A DNA stretch of 12,534 nt from Candidatus Woesearchaeota archaeon (GTDB lineage: Archaea > Nanobdellota > Nanobdellia > Woesearchaeales > WJKL01): positions 1 to 12,534 of the forward strand of contig WJKL01000092.1 of assembly GCA_014729145.1 (NCBI GenBank), in the 5' to 3' direction. The translations under genes were made by a program, and so were the position numbers. The notes below the pieces were generated by a model. It was given only the letters and a program-made list of their open reading frames with translations, did no database searches and had not been told where the DNA came from. Below are positions 1-7,021 of the stretch, piece after piece (positions within the stretch are counted from its first letter, which is position 1; each line of letters begins with the position of its first letter).

Positions 1-447
1 AGGGGCCAAATGACCTCTTTCTTTTACGATATCTTGCTGAACTACTGCTGAAAGTGCAGATCTTATCGCCTTTTTGTTCTCTTTTTTGTTTATCTTTTTG
101 CTCCAGTCTTTTCCTGCTTTTGGCGGGTGAGCTCTTCTCCCCCCAACTGTCTGAGGAGCGAATGCTCCTACATAATACATCCTTGTTCCTCTTCTGGTAA
201 GGACCTTTCTTGGCGTTCTTGACTGTCCAATGCCATATGTTCCCCTATATTTTCTCCTTCTTTTAGATAAGAATGCAGAAGCTCTTTTTCCTGCTTCTGG
301 AGATGCCCCATATTTTTGTCTTTTATTTGCCTGGAGAGTCATCACTGCCCTATATATAAGATCAGGTCTCAATTCCTCACTGAATTGAGATGGAAGGCTT
401 TTTTTGCCTTTTTCTTCATTTTTTGTTGTGATTATCTTAAGTTCCAT
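1..447 (-). CDS. rpl4: 50S ribosomal protein L4 (uL4), 3' part cut by window edge
   Basis: Ribosomal protein uL4 of the large subunit, which lines part of the peptide exit tunnel through a long loop. I translated the minus strand from the ATG at 447 and found an uninterrupted frame of 149 codons to the window edge; archaeal uL4 is usually around 250 residues, so the C-terminal part lies outside. The protein begins MELKIITTKN and contains the family's tunnel-loop region rich in Arg and Gly, with motifs such as GTYGIGQSRTPRK and TVGGRRAHPPK. It follows rpl3 after 9 bp, the conserved L3-L4 order of archaeal ribosomal operons, so both are almost certainly on one transcript. The bases before the ATG show no strong Shine-Dalgarno sequence, suggesting translation coupled to rpl3. 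Confidence 0.95.
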   Translation of the reverse strand, partial: MELKIITTKNEEKGKKSLPSQFSEELRPDLIYRAVMTLQANKRQKYGASPEAGKRASAFLSKRRRKYRGTYGIGQSRTPRKVLTRRGTRMYYVGAFAPQTVGGRRAHPPKAGKDWSKKINKKENKKAIRSALSAVVQQDIVKERGHLAP

Positions 448-456
448 TTTAAATTA

Positions 457-1425
457 TCATCTACTGATGTGGTTTATTGAAGGCTTTTCTTTTGGGTGCC
501 TTCTATTTGGCCTCATAGGGACGGTCATTATGTTTAATCCCTTAACAGATCCACCTACAGAGCCTTTCAGAAGAGCATACTGGTTTTTGACTAACCCATA
601 TCTTTTGAATCCGCTTTTCATGTTGATTTCTTCAGGCTTATTATCTATCTTTAAAAGCCACTTGTTCAGCTCTTTTCTCTGCTGTTTTCCAAGCTGTCCT
701 GCCTTTGCAACTCTCCATTGTCTTGCGCCTGTCCACGCTCCAAGATTTGCAGGAGTTCTTACCCCTTTTTCTGATTTATGGGATGTTCTTGAGATACCCA
801 TCCTTTTCATAGGGCCAACCATACCTTTTCCTTTGGTTATGGAATGGATATCTACATGCTGTCCTTCTGTGAATATGTCCAGGATATTGATTTCTTTACT
901 TATGTTTTCTTTTGCCCAGTTAAACTTGTCTTCCATCTTTCCTCCAATCCCCAGTTCAAAAAGTTCCGGCTTTTTCTTCCCTATAGATGTAAGCTTTGGC
1001 TGGGTGTATACCTGAATCCTGATATCTTCATATTCTTTTATATCATAATCTTCAAGTTTTTTCTTTGAATTTTTCTTAGGAAGTTTGATCTTTTTTGAAA
1101 GTTCTTTGTCAATGTTTGGAGAAAGAAAAGCAGAAGAAGATTTTAAGCCAGAATCAGTCTTTTTGTAAAAGATGATTGAAGCAATCTTTAGCGGAGGACA
1201 TTCGATGACTGTTACAGGCATTGATACTTCCTCCCCTTTTGTCATCGTATTTGGCCTGTTGTCGGTGAAAGTGATGTGTGTCATGCCAACCTTGTAGCCT
1301 GCAAATCCAAGCGGTTTTGGGTCAGAGGCTTCAGGCCAAGAGTTAACTTTAGCATAAGCTCTTTTGGACCTGTTTCTTGGCCAATACTGAAGTGATCCGC
1401 TTCTTGGTTTGTGTGCTTTTGACAT
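457..1425 (-). CDS. rpl3: 50S ribosomal protein L3 (uL3)
   Basis: Ribosomal protein uL3, an early assembly protein whose central extension reaches toward the peptidyl transferase centre. The 322-residue product has the archaeal/eukaryotic N-terminus (MSKAHKPRSGSLQYWPR, residues 1-17), the FAGYKVGMTH motif (41-50), a KGKGMVGP segment (198-205) and the long central loop with HKSEKG (216-221), GAW (229-231) and KAGQLG (241-246). Length is close to the archaeal norm. Two places differ from the consensus I remember: the usual G-A/P-W-H-P-A reads GAWTGA, and the usual GS(V/L)PG near the C-terminus reads GSVGGS (289-293). The frame is intact, so this is divergence, not damage. The ATG at 1425 is the start that gives the expected N-terminus. 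It is the first gene of the visible ribosomal operon, with a TATA box about 60 bp upstream. Confidence 0.95.
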   Translation of the reverse strand: MSKAHKPRSGSLQYWPRNRSKRAYAKVNSWPEASDPKPLGFAGYKVGMTHITFTDNRPNTMTKGEEVSMPVTVIECPPLKIASIIFYKKTDSGLKSSSAFLSPNIDKELSKKIKLPKKNSKKKLEDYDIKEYEDIRIQVYTQPKLTSIGKKKPELFELGIGGKMEDKFNWAKENISKEINILDIFTEGQHVDIHSITKGKGMVGPMKRMGISRTSHKSEKGVRTPANLGAWTGARQWRVAKAGQLGKQQRKELNKWLLKIDNKPEEINMKSGFKRYGLVKNQYALLKGSVGGSVKGLNIMTVPMRPNRRHPKEKPSINHISR

Positions 1426-1436
1426 TTTATGAATTA

Positions 1437-1450
1437 GAGACTTCTGTCTC
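1437..1450 (-). promoter_or_regulatory. Small hairpin in the rpl3 5' leader
   Basis: A perfect 5-bp inverted repeat with a 4-base loop (GAGAC-AGAA-GTCTC on the minus strand) lies 12-25 bases before the rpl3 ATG, inside the leader predicted from the TATA box. It sits where it could affect ribosome access. It could be a binding site for autogenous control by a ribosomal protein, or chance; the stem is short. Confidence 0.3.
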
Positions 1451-1486
1451 TATCCTTCTTTTTTGAAATCAACCTTTTTGTAAGAC

Positions 1487-1493
1487 TTTTTAT
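1487..1493 (-). promoter_or_regulatory. TATA box for the rpl3-rpl4 operon
   Basis: On the minus strand the sequence TATAAAA (within TTTCTATAAAAAG) is the best archaeal TATA element ahead of rpl3. With the usual spacing of about 25 bp, transcription would start near 1465, giving a leader of about 40 nt that includes the hairpin at 1437-1450. Confidence 0.5.
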
Positions 1494-1521
1494 AGAAAAT
1501 AGTTTCTTCAAACCATTTGTA

Positions 1522-1541
1522 CTGAAAAAGTCTTTTTTCAG
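1522..1541. repeat. Perfect inverted repeat upstream of the rpl3 TATA box
   Basis: CTGAAAAA (1522-1529) and its exact reverse complement TTTTTCAG (1534-1541) are separated by 4 bases. The repeat lies about 30-50 bp upstream of the predicted rpl3 TATA box. It could be a binding site for a dimeric regulator, or an RNA hairpin in the tail of the primase transcript. Confidence 0.4.
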
Positions 1542-1559
1542 GCTGTAGGTTTACTAAAT

Positions 1560-1582
1560 GTGTTTAAATCCTCTTTAAACAC
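1560..1582. repeat. 9-bp perfect inverted repeat between primase and rpl3
   Basis: GTGTTTAAA (1560-1568) and TTTAAACAC (1574-1582) are exact reverse complements around a 5-base spacer, forming a 23-bp dyad. As RNA on the minus strand it would be a hairpin with a GAGGA loop, about 55 nt after the primase stop codon. It may be a transcript-end structure for the primase gene or an operator upstream of rpl3. This is the strongest of the three dyads in the interval. Confidence 0.5.
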
Positions 1583-1598
1583 TGCTCTCGAGTATATG

Positions 1599-1624
1599 AA
1601 AGAAAAAGGAGGTATTTAAAAAGG
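1599..1624 (-). terminator. Poly-T terminator region of the primase gene
   Basis: Reading the minus strand just after the primase stop codon gives two T-rich runs (CCTTTTTAAA and CCTTTTTCTTTC). Archaeal RNA polymerase commonly terminates at such T-tracts without needing a hairpin, so this is the likely primase transcript end. Confidence 0.4.
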
Positions 1625-1637
1625 TTTCGAAAATAAA

Positions 1638-2960
1638 TTATGATTTCTTCCTTCTTTTGTTTTTATTCAGAAAATATGTCTTTCTTTTTGAATATTGGAC
1701 AGGGTTTTTAATTTTTCTGCAGAGGTTGTCAGGCTTGCAGACTCCAAAGTCTTTGTAATACATAGAGTTCTGGCAGTTTGGTGGAGGGATGTTTTTTTTC
1801 TTGTTTTTGTGATATCTAAGCTGCCCCACAAGCAAGACCTCCCTTAAAGGCTCATCATTTTTTTTGTTCCATTTTTTGAGAAGGGCTTTTATCTTGTCAT
1901 GTCCCCATCCGCAGCAGGTCAGGAAGTTTGTCAATATAAATAAGGAACGCTTTTTTCCGTCGCTTAATCCATCTAGGATATTTTTTATGCACGGCGGGAA
2001 GAATCTTTCAGGAATAGCGTCTTCTGGTATCTCCTGCTTTGGTCTTATCTCCCTATTTTTGAAGTCTTCCATGCTTTTTTTTATGACCATCATCTCAGTT
2101 GCCTTATCAAACAGTTCTTTTGCCTGGTTTGGTTGTATGTTTTTCCTTTCAAGAAACCTGAATCTTTGATTGACAGATATGTTTTCAGGTTTTGCGCTAG
2201 ACTTATCAAACTCCATGATCTTATCAGGGTCAACTGGAATTGAGCAGAGGCCTGATTTTTCATGAAGGGAATAAGGCATCCTGTAGAGGTGCCTGCTTGA
2301 AATAAGAATAGTATCAATGTCGATCATCTTTTCAGGATCAAGTTTTTTTCCTGTAGATATCTCTTCCAGCGGTTTTTGAAGATTTTCTGCTATCTTGTTT
2401 ATATTTTTATTTTCCATCTCAAGAACCTTTTTAAGGAATATATTTCTGATCATATTTTTGAGATAGTTGGCTATCAGCCTGATATGGTCTGGGAATTTCT
2501 TACTTACTTCCTCGTCCCCTATCTTTTTTGGAAAGGCTTCGAAAGGGACACCTATATGAAATCCTTTATTTCCTGAGAACTTAACACTAACAGCATCTAT
2601 ATTATAATGTTTTAATGCCCTGACAATCAAGTCTGCAATAAGCTTGGAATAATCCCAGTAAGGGCAGTCAATATCAATTACAAGGTCCCATCCTATTCTC
2701 AGTTTTTCAATATCCTGCTTTTTCAGCATAGGGTCTATCTGCAGAGGATTGCTCCATAGTTCTTCTGATGCATGGAAAGAGGTTATGCCCTGTTTTGCAA
2801 GCTCAAGGATGTCCCTGGGATATGTTAATGTATCTGGCCTTTTAGCATAGCCCTCTCCTTTGAAGCTTCCGACCACTTCTTTGTTTTCAGCATGGAGAAC
2901 CATCTCTTTCTGGATACCTTCTTTTTTATAATGCCTTAAAGCTGTTCCTATATCTATCAA
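1638..2960 (-). CDS. priS: DNA primase, PriS catalytic domain fused to PriL iron-sulfur domain
   Basis: Archaeal replicative primase that makes primers at the fork. In most archaea PriS and PriL are separate genes; here both are in one 440-residue protein. Residues about 1-230 are the PriS (AEP) catalytic part: RHYKKE (9-14), catalytic pair D96-I-D98, the nucleotide-binding SGNKGFH (129-135), a later acidic pair D214-I-D216 and RHLYRMP (223-229). Residues about 318-424 match the C-terminal PriL domain that holds a 4Fe-4S cluster: PPCIK with C324, then C396 (PPPNC), C408 (FGVC) and C414 (NLC). The N-terminal scaffold domain of PriL is absent. The tail (425-440) is very basic. The start is TTG at 2960, preceded by GGGGGG 4-9 bases upstream; later ATGs would remove the N-terminal RHY motif. 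The same fusion is known from Nanoarchaeum equitans. Confidence 0.92.
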   Translation of the reverse strand: MIDIGTALRHYKKEGIQKEMVLHAENKEVVGSFKGEGYAKRPDTLTYPRDILELAKQGITSFHASEELWSNPLQIDPMLKKQDIEKLRIGWDLVIDIDCPYWDYSKLIADLIVRALKHYNIDAVSVKFSGNKGFHIGVPFEAFPKKIGDEEVSKKFPDHIRLIANYLKNMIRNIFLKKVLEMENKNINKIAENLQKPLEEISTGKKLDPEKMIDIDTILISSRHLYRMPYSLHEKSGLCSIPVDPDKIMEFDKSSAKPENISVNQRFRFLERKNIQPNQAKELFDKATEMMVIKKSMEDFKNREIRPKQEIPEDAIPERFFPPCIKNILDGLSDGKKRSLFILTNFLTCCGWGHDKIKALLKKWNKKNDEPLREVLLVGQLRYHKNKKKNIPPPNCQNSMYYKDFGVCKPDNLCRKIKNPVQYSKRKTYFLNKNKRRKKS

Positions 2961-2992
2961 GTTATCCCCCCTTGTTCAGTAAGTAGTTTTGA

Positions 2993-3006
2993 ATATAAAT
3001 ATTTAT
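2993..3006 (-). promoter_or_regulatory. TATA box for the primase gene
   Basis: On the minus strand ATAAATATTTATAT lies about 33-46 bp before the TTG start of the primase. Initiation about 25 bp downstream would give a leader of roughly 10-15 nt, just long enough to include the G-rich Shine-Dalgarno-like run at 2964-2970. Confidence 0.45.
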
Positions 3007-3140
3007 TGCTAAGGAGATGTTTCAATACTTATGAAGGCTAGTCATCTTAGTTGAATCATGCAAGATAAAACCCCACTATAATCATGACAGCGCGTTTGAA
3101 TCTTACAACAAATTTGACAGTGCCATTTATTAGTAAGTTT
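3007..3140. other. Divergent intergenic region between primase and htpX
   Basis: About 130 bp between the two divergent promoters. I see no open reading frame with coding character, no tRNA-like fold and no long repeat. It holds two similar short elements, GACAGCGC (near 3086) and GACAGTGCC (near 3116), about 30 bp apart, which could be regulator half-sites, but this is weak. Confidence 0.3.
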
Positions 3141-3148
3141 TTTATATA
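3141..3148 (+). promoter_or_regulatory. TATA box for htpX (leaderless start)
   Basis: TTTATATA matches the archaeal TATA consensus closely and is centred about 24-25 bp before the htpX ATG at 3169. That spacing places the transcription start at or next to the ATG, so the mRNA is predicted to be leaderless; there is no Shine-Dalgarno sequence. Confidence 0.65.
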
Positions 3149-3168
3149 GTTAATATTAATCTAATTTT

Positions 3169-4014
3169 ATGATCAAAAACCAAATAAAGACAGTTGTTTT
3201 ATTGGGAGCCTTGACAGGATTATTACTAGGTGCTGGACAGTTTCTTGGAGGAAGACAAGGACTTTTTATCGGATTGTTTTTTGCATTGGTCATGAATTTT
3301 GGAAGCTACTGGTTTAGTGATAAGATAGTTCTTGCTATGTACAGGGCAAAAGAAGTTAAGAAAAAAGACAGCCCTAAATTATATAATATAATCAAGGAAA
3401 TAGCTGAAGATGCTCAACTTCCGATGCCAAAGGTATATATTATACCCACAGAAAACCCAAATGCTTTTGCTACAGGAAGGAATCCAACACATGCAGCGGT
3501 TGCTGTTACACACGGAATTTTAGGTTTGTTGAATAAAGAAGAACTTAAAGGGGTACTTGCTCATGAGATGGCACATGTCAAGAACAGAGATACACTGATC
3601 CAGGCAGTTGCTGCTACTATAGCAGGAGTGATATCATATCTTGCTTTTTTTGCAAGATTTGCAGCAATATTTGGAGGAGGAAGAGACAGGGATGGAGGAG
3701 AAATGTTTCAGCTGCTGGCCTTAGCAATATTAACACCTATAATCGCAACTATAATACAGCTTGCTATTTCACGTTCAAGAGAGTATTTAGCAGATGAGAC
3801 AGGAGCAAAGACAATAAAGAATCCTGAAGCACTGGCATCTGCTTTGGAGAAGCTTCATAGAGGGACAAAACGAAACCCCTTAAGATTTGGAAGCCCTGCA
3901 ACAAGTTCTTTGTTTATTGTGAATCCATTTTCTGCAAAAGGAATGATGAATCTTATGTCAACTCATCCGCCAATGGAGAAGAGAGTTAAGAAGTTAAGGG
4001 GGATGGAGATTTAA
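3169..4014 (+). CDS. htpX: HtpX-family membrane zinc metalloprotease (M48)
   Basis: Membrane-embedded zinc endopeptidase of family M48B, which degrades misfolded or damaged membrane proteins with its active site on the cytoplasmic face. The 281-residue length is typical. Two membrane segments are visible at the N-terminus (about 7-24 and 31-50), followed by the catalytic HEMAH (H132, E133, H136), two further hydrophobic stretches (about 146-169 and 180-200), and the third zinc ligand E205 in SREYLADE (203-210). The C-terminal THPPMEKRVKKL motif of the family is present. All catalytic residues are intact, so an active enzyme is expected. The gene is followed after one base by a predicted lipoprotein gene, so the two probably share a transcript and a role in envelope quality control. 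Confidence 0.95.
   Translation: MIKNQIKTVVLLGALTGLLLGAGQFLGGRQGLFIGLFFALVMNFGSYWFSDKIVLAMYRAKEVKKKDSPKLYNIIKEIAEDAQLPMPKVYIIPTENPNAFATGRNPTHAAVAVTHGILGLLNKEELKGVLAHEMAHVKNRDTLIQAVAATIAGVISYLAFFARFAAIFGGGRDRDGGEMFQLLALAILTPIIATIIQLAISRSREYLADETGAKTIKNPEALASALEKLHRGTKRNPLRFGSPATSSLFIVNPFSAKGMMNLMSTHPPMEKRVKKLRGMEI
4005..4010 (+). promoter_or_regulatory. Shine-Dalgarno sequence of the lipoprotein gene, inside the htpX 3' end
   Basis: GGAGAT lies within the last htpX codons, with GGAG 7 bases before the ATG at 4016. It shows that the downstream gene is translated from the htpX transcript and supports this start. Confidence 0.55.
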
Positions 4015-4015
4015 A

Positions 4016-4759
4016 ATGAAAAAAATAGTGATTATAATATTGGCATTTTTTATATTGGTGAGTGGATGTATAAATGAAGGTAATGAGATCAAATCCAAAA
4101 AGATAAGTCCAGAATTAGCAGAATTTGCTGCAAAAGAATATTTACCTAAATACTATTCTGGAGATTATGAAGTTTTAGGGCGCATTAAGATGTATGATTT
4201 GGGAGGAGAGGTAACTGCTTATGCCTTTATTTTTAAAAAATCCGGATTTAAAGTCAATAATTTAGAAGAGATGAAATCATTAGTAGAAGAGACAGAAGGT
4301 ATTCCGGAAAAATATTTTACTAGAGAAACCGCTACTGTTGTTGTTTCTGCAGTTAATACAATCTCTCCACTTCATAGAACATATACTGGTCTTCCTGGAA
4401 TATTTGTTCTAGAAAAAGATATTGAAGATTTTATCAGAGAAGAATATCCTGAGTATAATAAAGGAAGAATCATCTTTCTAAACCCTTTTGATATTGTTTA
4501 TGAGGCGTCAAAGCAAAGTGATATAGATAAAAAACCGCTTTCTAGCGATTCTTTATTAATATCTACTGGAAAAATAGATGAACCTAGAAAGGTATCTGAT
4601 TTAAGGCATGATCTAGAAGAAAGAGAGAGACGTGAAGAAAAACAATTAGCCCAAATGAATAAGGAAACACGCAGGGAATTCTTGGAAATGCAAAGAAACA
4701 AGATACAAGCAAATATAGATAAATGGAATGAATTTGAAGAAAGATTTCAGCTTAGATAA
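4016..4759 (+). CDS. Predicted lipoprotein with C-terminal coiled coil, function unknown
   Basis: A 247-residue protein I cannot assign to a characterised family. It starts with a lipoprotein-type signal peptide: Lys2-Lys3, a hydrophobic core (4-15) and a lipobox-like LVSGC with the candidate modified cysteine at C18. Residues about 34-165 look like a compact alpha/beta domain; the stretch with YYSGDYEVLGRI and VTAYAFIF faintly recalls prodomain/inhibitor modules of secreted C10 cysteine peptidases, a guess only. Residues about 198-247 are highly charged (Glu, Arg, Lys, Gln) with heptad-like spacing, probably a coiled coil. One base separates it from htpX, so an accessory or substrate-delivery role for the protease at the outer face is possible. 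Its 3' end overlaps that of hef by 13 bp on the opposite strand. Confidence 0.75.
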   Translation: MKKIVIIILAFFILVSGCINEGNEIKSKKISPELAEFAAKEYLPKYYSGDYEVLGRIKMYDLGGEVTAYAFIFKKSGFKVNNLEEMKSLVEETEGIPEKYFTRETATVVVSAVNTISPLHRTYTGLPGIFVLEKDIEDFIREEYPEYNKGRIIFLNPFDIVYEASKQSDIDKKPLSSDSLLISTGKIDEPRKVSDLRHDLEERERREEKQLAQMNKETRREFLEMQRNKIQANIDKWNEFEERFQLR

Positions 4760-6963
4760 TCACTATCTAAAATTTTTCTAATATCTTTTGATATCTTTTC
4801 TCCTACTTTTTTTACTGATTTTAATTTTTCTTTGTCTGCATTGATTACATTTTTTACTGTTTTGAATTCTTTTAACAATTCTTTTGCTAAAGTTGGGCCT
4901 ACACTCGGGAGAGAGGAGATGATGTATTCCTGCTGCTCTTTTTCTGATAGAGGTTTTTTGTCAGCGTGCATTGAATAATCATTTTTTCCAGATTCCTGCT
5001 GTTCACGCTTTGCTATTGTGTGGATCAAAGCAGAAGACTCTTTGGGATTTTTTGTGAAAAGGACTGGAATTTTGTAAGAGATTGCTATTGTTGCCAGCAT
5101 TCCACGGATCGCATTTGGGTGGATGTTTCTAGCTGCAAAGATATCTGTCTCTCCTTCCACGACAACCAATGGACATTCAAAATTTCTTTTTAACTGCTTT
5201 ATCTGGTCCAGTAATCTTCCATCTATTATAGACTGGGCAAAATCATCCACTGTCTTGAATTCAACCCCACATCTGCTGCTCAGAATATAGTCTGCAGAAT
5301 CTAGCTTGTCAAGCTTTATCTGTGCATTGAGATTGATCAGTTCTTTGATCACTCCCGAGCTTTTTTCCCTATGATCTACGAATATTTTAATCTTTTTTTC
5401 TTTTGGGATGTATTCATTAAGTTTTTTCTCAGGCTTTTTTGAACTAAGCTTTATCTTAGATCTTAATTTTTCCAGGTTCCTATACATCCTTTTTTCTTTG
5501 TGATGGGCTGACCACCTATATCCCTGGTCCCTGGTGTTTTCAGTCATCAGTATTATACATCTGCCTTTTTCCTGCCTACCTGTCCTCCCTCTTCTTTGGA
5601 TATGCCTGATAGCAGAAGGGATAGGCTCAAAGAATATGACCAGATCAACCTTGGGTATATCTAGGCCTTCCTCTCCGACAGAAGTAGCAACAAGAATGTT
5701 AAACTTATTGTTCTTGAATTTTTCAAGCATCTCTTTTTGCTGTTTTTGGGACAATCCAGATTCCTTTTTTTTCTGCTGGCCTACAAAAAGCCTTGCAGAG
5801 ATATTATCTATGTTGTTCAGCTCGTCAACTATGTTCTTTGCATTATCTCTATATTGGTTAAATACAATTATCTTTATGTCTTTTTTGTTCTTAATTTCTT
5901 TTTCAACCAGTTTTTGCAATTCTATCAGCTTGGGATGCTGGAAACCCTGTTCATACATCTTTTGGGTCTTTATCAAAGCTGACCTGAAATTCAGATCTTT
6001 AATAATATTCTTTACTGCTTTTGTTTTTCCTGAATAACCTTCTTTCTGGATTTTTTTCATATATTCATTCAATGCGACGATCCCCTGAGTTTCAAGTAGT
6101 TCTAATGCGTGCTGTATCTTCATTATCTCAGCTAGAACAGAAATTGCAGTCCATAATACATAGTCTTTTTCTCCTGAGGCAGCTCTCCCTCTTAACTGAC
6201 CCTGAAGCTTAAGCAGATCTTTTTTGCTAACTATGCGGATGTTTTTTCTTTTAAGTATACCCCATTTCTTTAGTTTAGATGATCTGTCTTTTATTATATT
6301 CTTTAGAAATTTTTGAATCTCTTCAAAAGGAGGAGGAAGCTTTACTTTTTTCCATTCGATGTTTATATCTTTTATATAAGGGCTGACATCAGGATCCTTT
6401 TCTGTCCTGACCTCTACTTCTTCTATGTAAAGATTTTGCACAACCTCTTGTATCTTTTCCATATCCGATCCAGGAGATGCAGTAAGTGCAAGTATCCTCG
6501 GAAAATCAGCTTTTTTATGATATTGTTCTGCAACAAATACATATGCATAATCTCCGACAGCCCGGTGGGCTTCATCAAATACCAGTAAAGAGACCTCATC
6601 AAGGCTTATCCTTCCTGAGATGATATCATTTTCAAGGCCCTGGGGGGTAGAGAAAATTATTTTCGAGGTTTTCCATAGTTCTGCTCTTTTTTTAGGTTTT
6701 ATATGGCCGGTAAAAAGAGATAATTCTTCTTCAGGTATCTTTAGATATCTTTTAAATGTCTCGATGTGCTGCTGAACTAGTGGCCTAGTCGGGGCAAGAA
6801 CCAAAACTTTAGAATGTGGATACTGCTTGAATCTTTGTACAGATAAGAGCATAGATACAGCAGTCTTTCCCATACCTGTGGGAAGAACAACCAACGTATT
6901 ATTTTTTGCAGCTGCTGCTAGAATTGTTTCCTGGTATAGTCTTGGCTTAAAATTTTTGAGCAT
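4747..6963 (-). CDS. hef: Hef-type helicase-nuclease (FANCM/XPF family)
   Basis: Archaeal Hef combines an SF2 helicase with an XPF-family nuclease and processes stalled forks and branched DNA. The 738 residues show Walker A PTGMGKT (28-34), DEAH (130-133), TAS (161-163), an inserted helical region (about 205-345) and motif VI HIQRRGRTGR (454-463). A charged linker (about 495-525) leads to the nuclease: D530-H-R532-E533, D558 (ADY), then E568-F569-K570 and D573/D574, followed by IIDGRL (579-584). Two helix-hairpin-helix motifs lie at about 684-700 and 717-728. The family motif is E-R-K, so the arginine is replaced by phenylalanine (F569); the other acidic and lysine residues remain. The ATG at 6963 gives the normal N-terminus and has a TATA box 26 bp before it, so the mRNA is probably leaderless. 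Confidence 0.95.
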   Translation of the reverse strand: MLKNFKPRLYQETILAAAAKNNTLVVLPTGMGKTAVSMLLSVQRFKQYPHSKVLVLAPTRPLVQQHIETFKRYLKIPEEELSLFTGHIKPKKRAELWKTSKIIFSTPQGLENDIISGRISLDEVSLLVFDEAHRAVGDYAYVFVAEQYHKKADFPRILALTASPGSDMEKIQEVVQNLYIEEVEVRTEKDPDVSPYIKDINIEWKKVKLPPPFEEIQKFLKNIIKDRSSKLKKWGILKRKNIRIVSKKDLLKLQGQLRGRAASGEKDYVLWTAISVLAEIMKIQHALELLETQGIVALNEYMKKIQKEGYSGKTKAVKNIIKDLNFRSALIKTQKMYEQGFQHPKLIELQKLVEKEIKNKKDIKIIVFNQYRDNAKNIVDELNNIDNISARLFVGQQKKKESGLSQKQQKEMLEKFKNNKFNILVATSVGEEGLDIPKVDLVIFFEPIPSAIRHIQRRGRTGRQEKGRCIILMTENTRDQGYRWSAHHKEKRMYRNLEKLRSKIKLSSKKPEKKLNEYIPKEKKIKIFVDHREKSSGVIKELINLNAQIKLDKLDSADYILSSRCGVEFKTVDDFAQSIIDGRLLDQIKQLKRNFECPLVVVEGETDIFAARNIHPNAIRGMLATIAISYKIPVLFTKNPKESSALIHTIAKREQQESGKNDYSMHADKKPLSEKEQQEYIISSLPSVGPTLAKELLKEFKTVKNVINADKEKLKSVKKVGEKISKDIRKILDSDYLS
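4752..4770. terminator. Hairpin at the convergent lipoprotein/hef junction
   Basis: TTAGATA (4752-4758) and TATCTAA (4764-4770) are exact inverted repeats around a 5-base loop; the lipoprotein stop codon is partly inside it. On the plus strand AATTTTTC and further T-rich bases follow, so it resembles an intrinsic terminator for the htpX-lipoprotein transcript. It lies within the last codons of hef on the other strand. Confidence 0.5.
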
Positions 6964-6984
6964 TGTTTGAAAAAGAATAATTTA

Positions 6985-6994
6985 TTTTATATAA
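6985..6994 (-). promoter_or_regulatory. TATA box for hef (leaderless start)
   Basis: On the minus strand TTATATAAAA is centred about 26 bp before the hef ATG at 6963, the spacing expected for a leaderless transcript. No Shine-Dalgarno sequence precedes the ATG. Confidence 0.6.
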
Positions 6995-7021
6995 TTTATG
7001 GACTGCAGATGCTATATTTCT

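Noticed and set aside
404..1015. Open frame of 203 codons on the plus strand
   Set aside because: It lies antisense to rpl3 and the start of rpl4, both certain genes; the product is an unstructured Phe/Ser/Leu/Pro-rich translation typical of antisense frames.
3007..3140. Possible small RNA or regulator gene between primase and htpX
   Set aside because: No stable stem-loop, terminator or coding frame that I could see; only weak GACAG-type repeats.
5534..6037. Plus-strand frame of 167 codons inside hef
   Set aside because: Antisense to conserved helicase motifs of Hef; no promoter or ribosome-binding site and no family resemblance.
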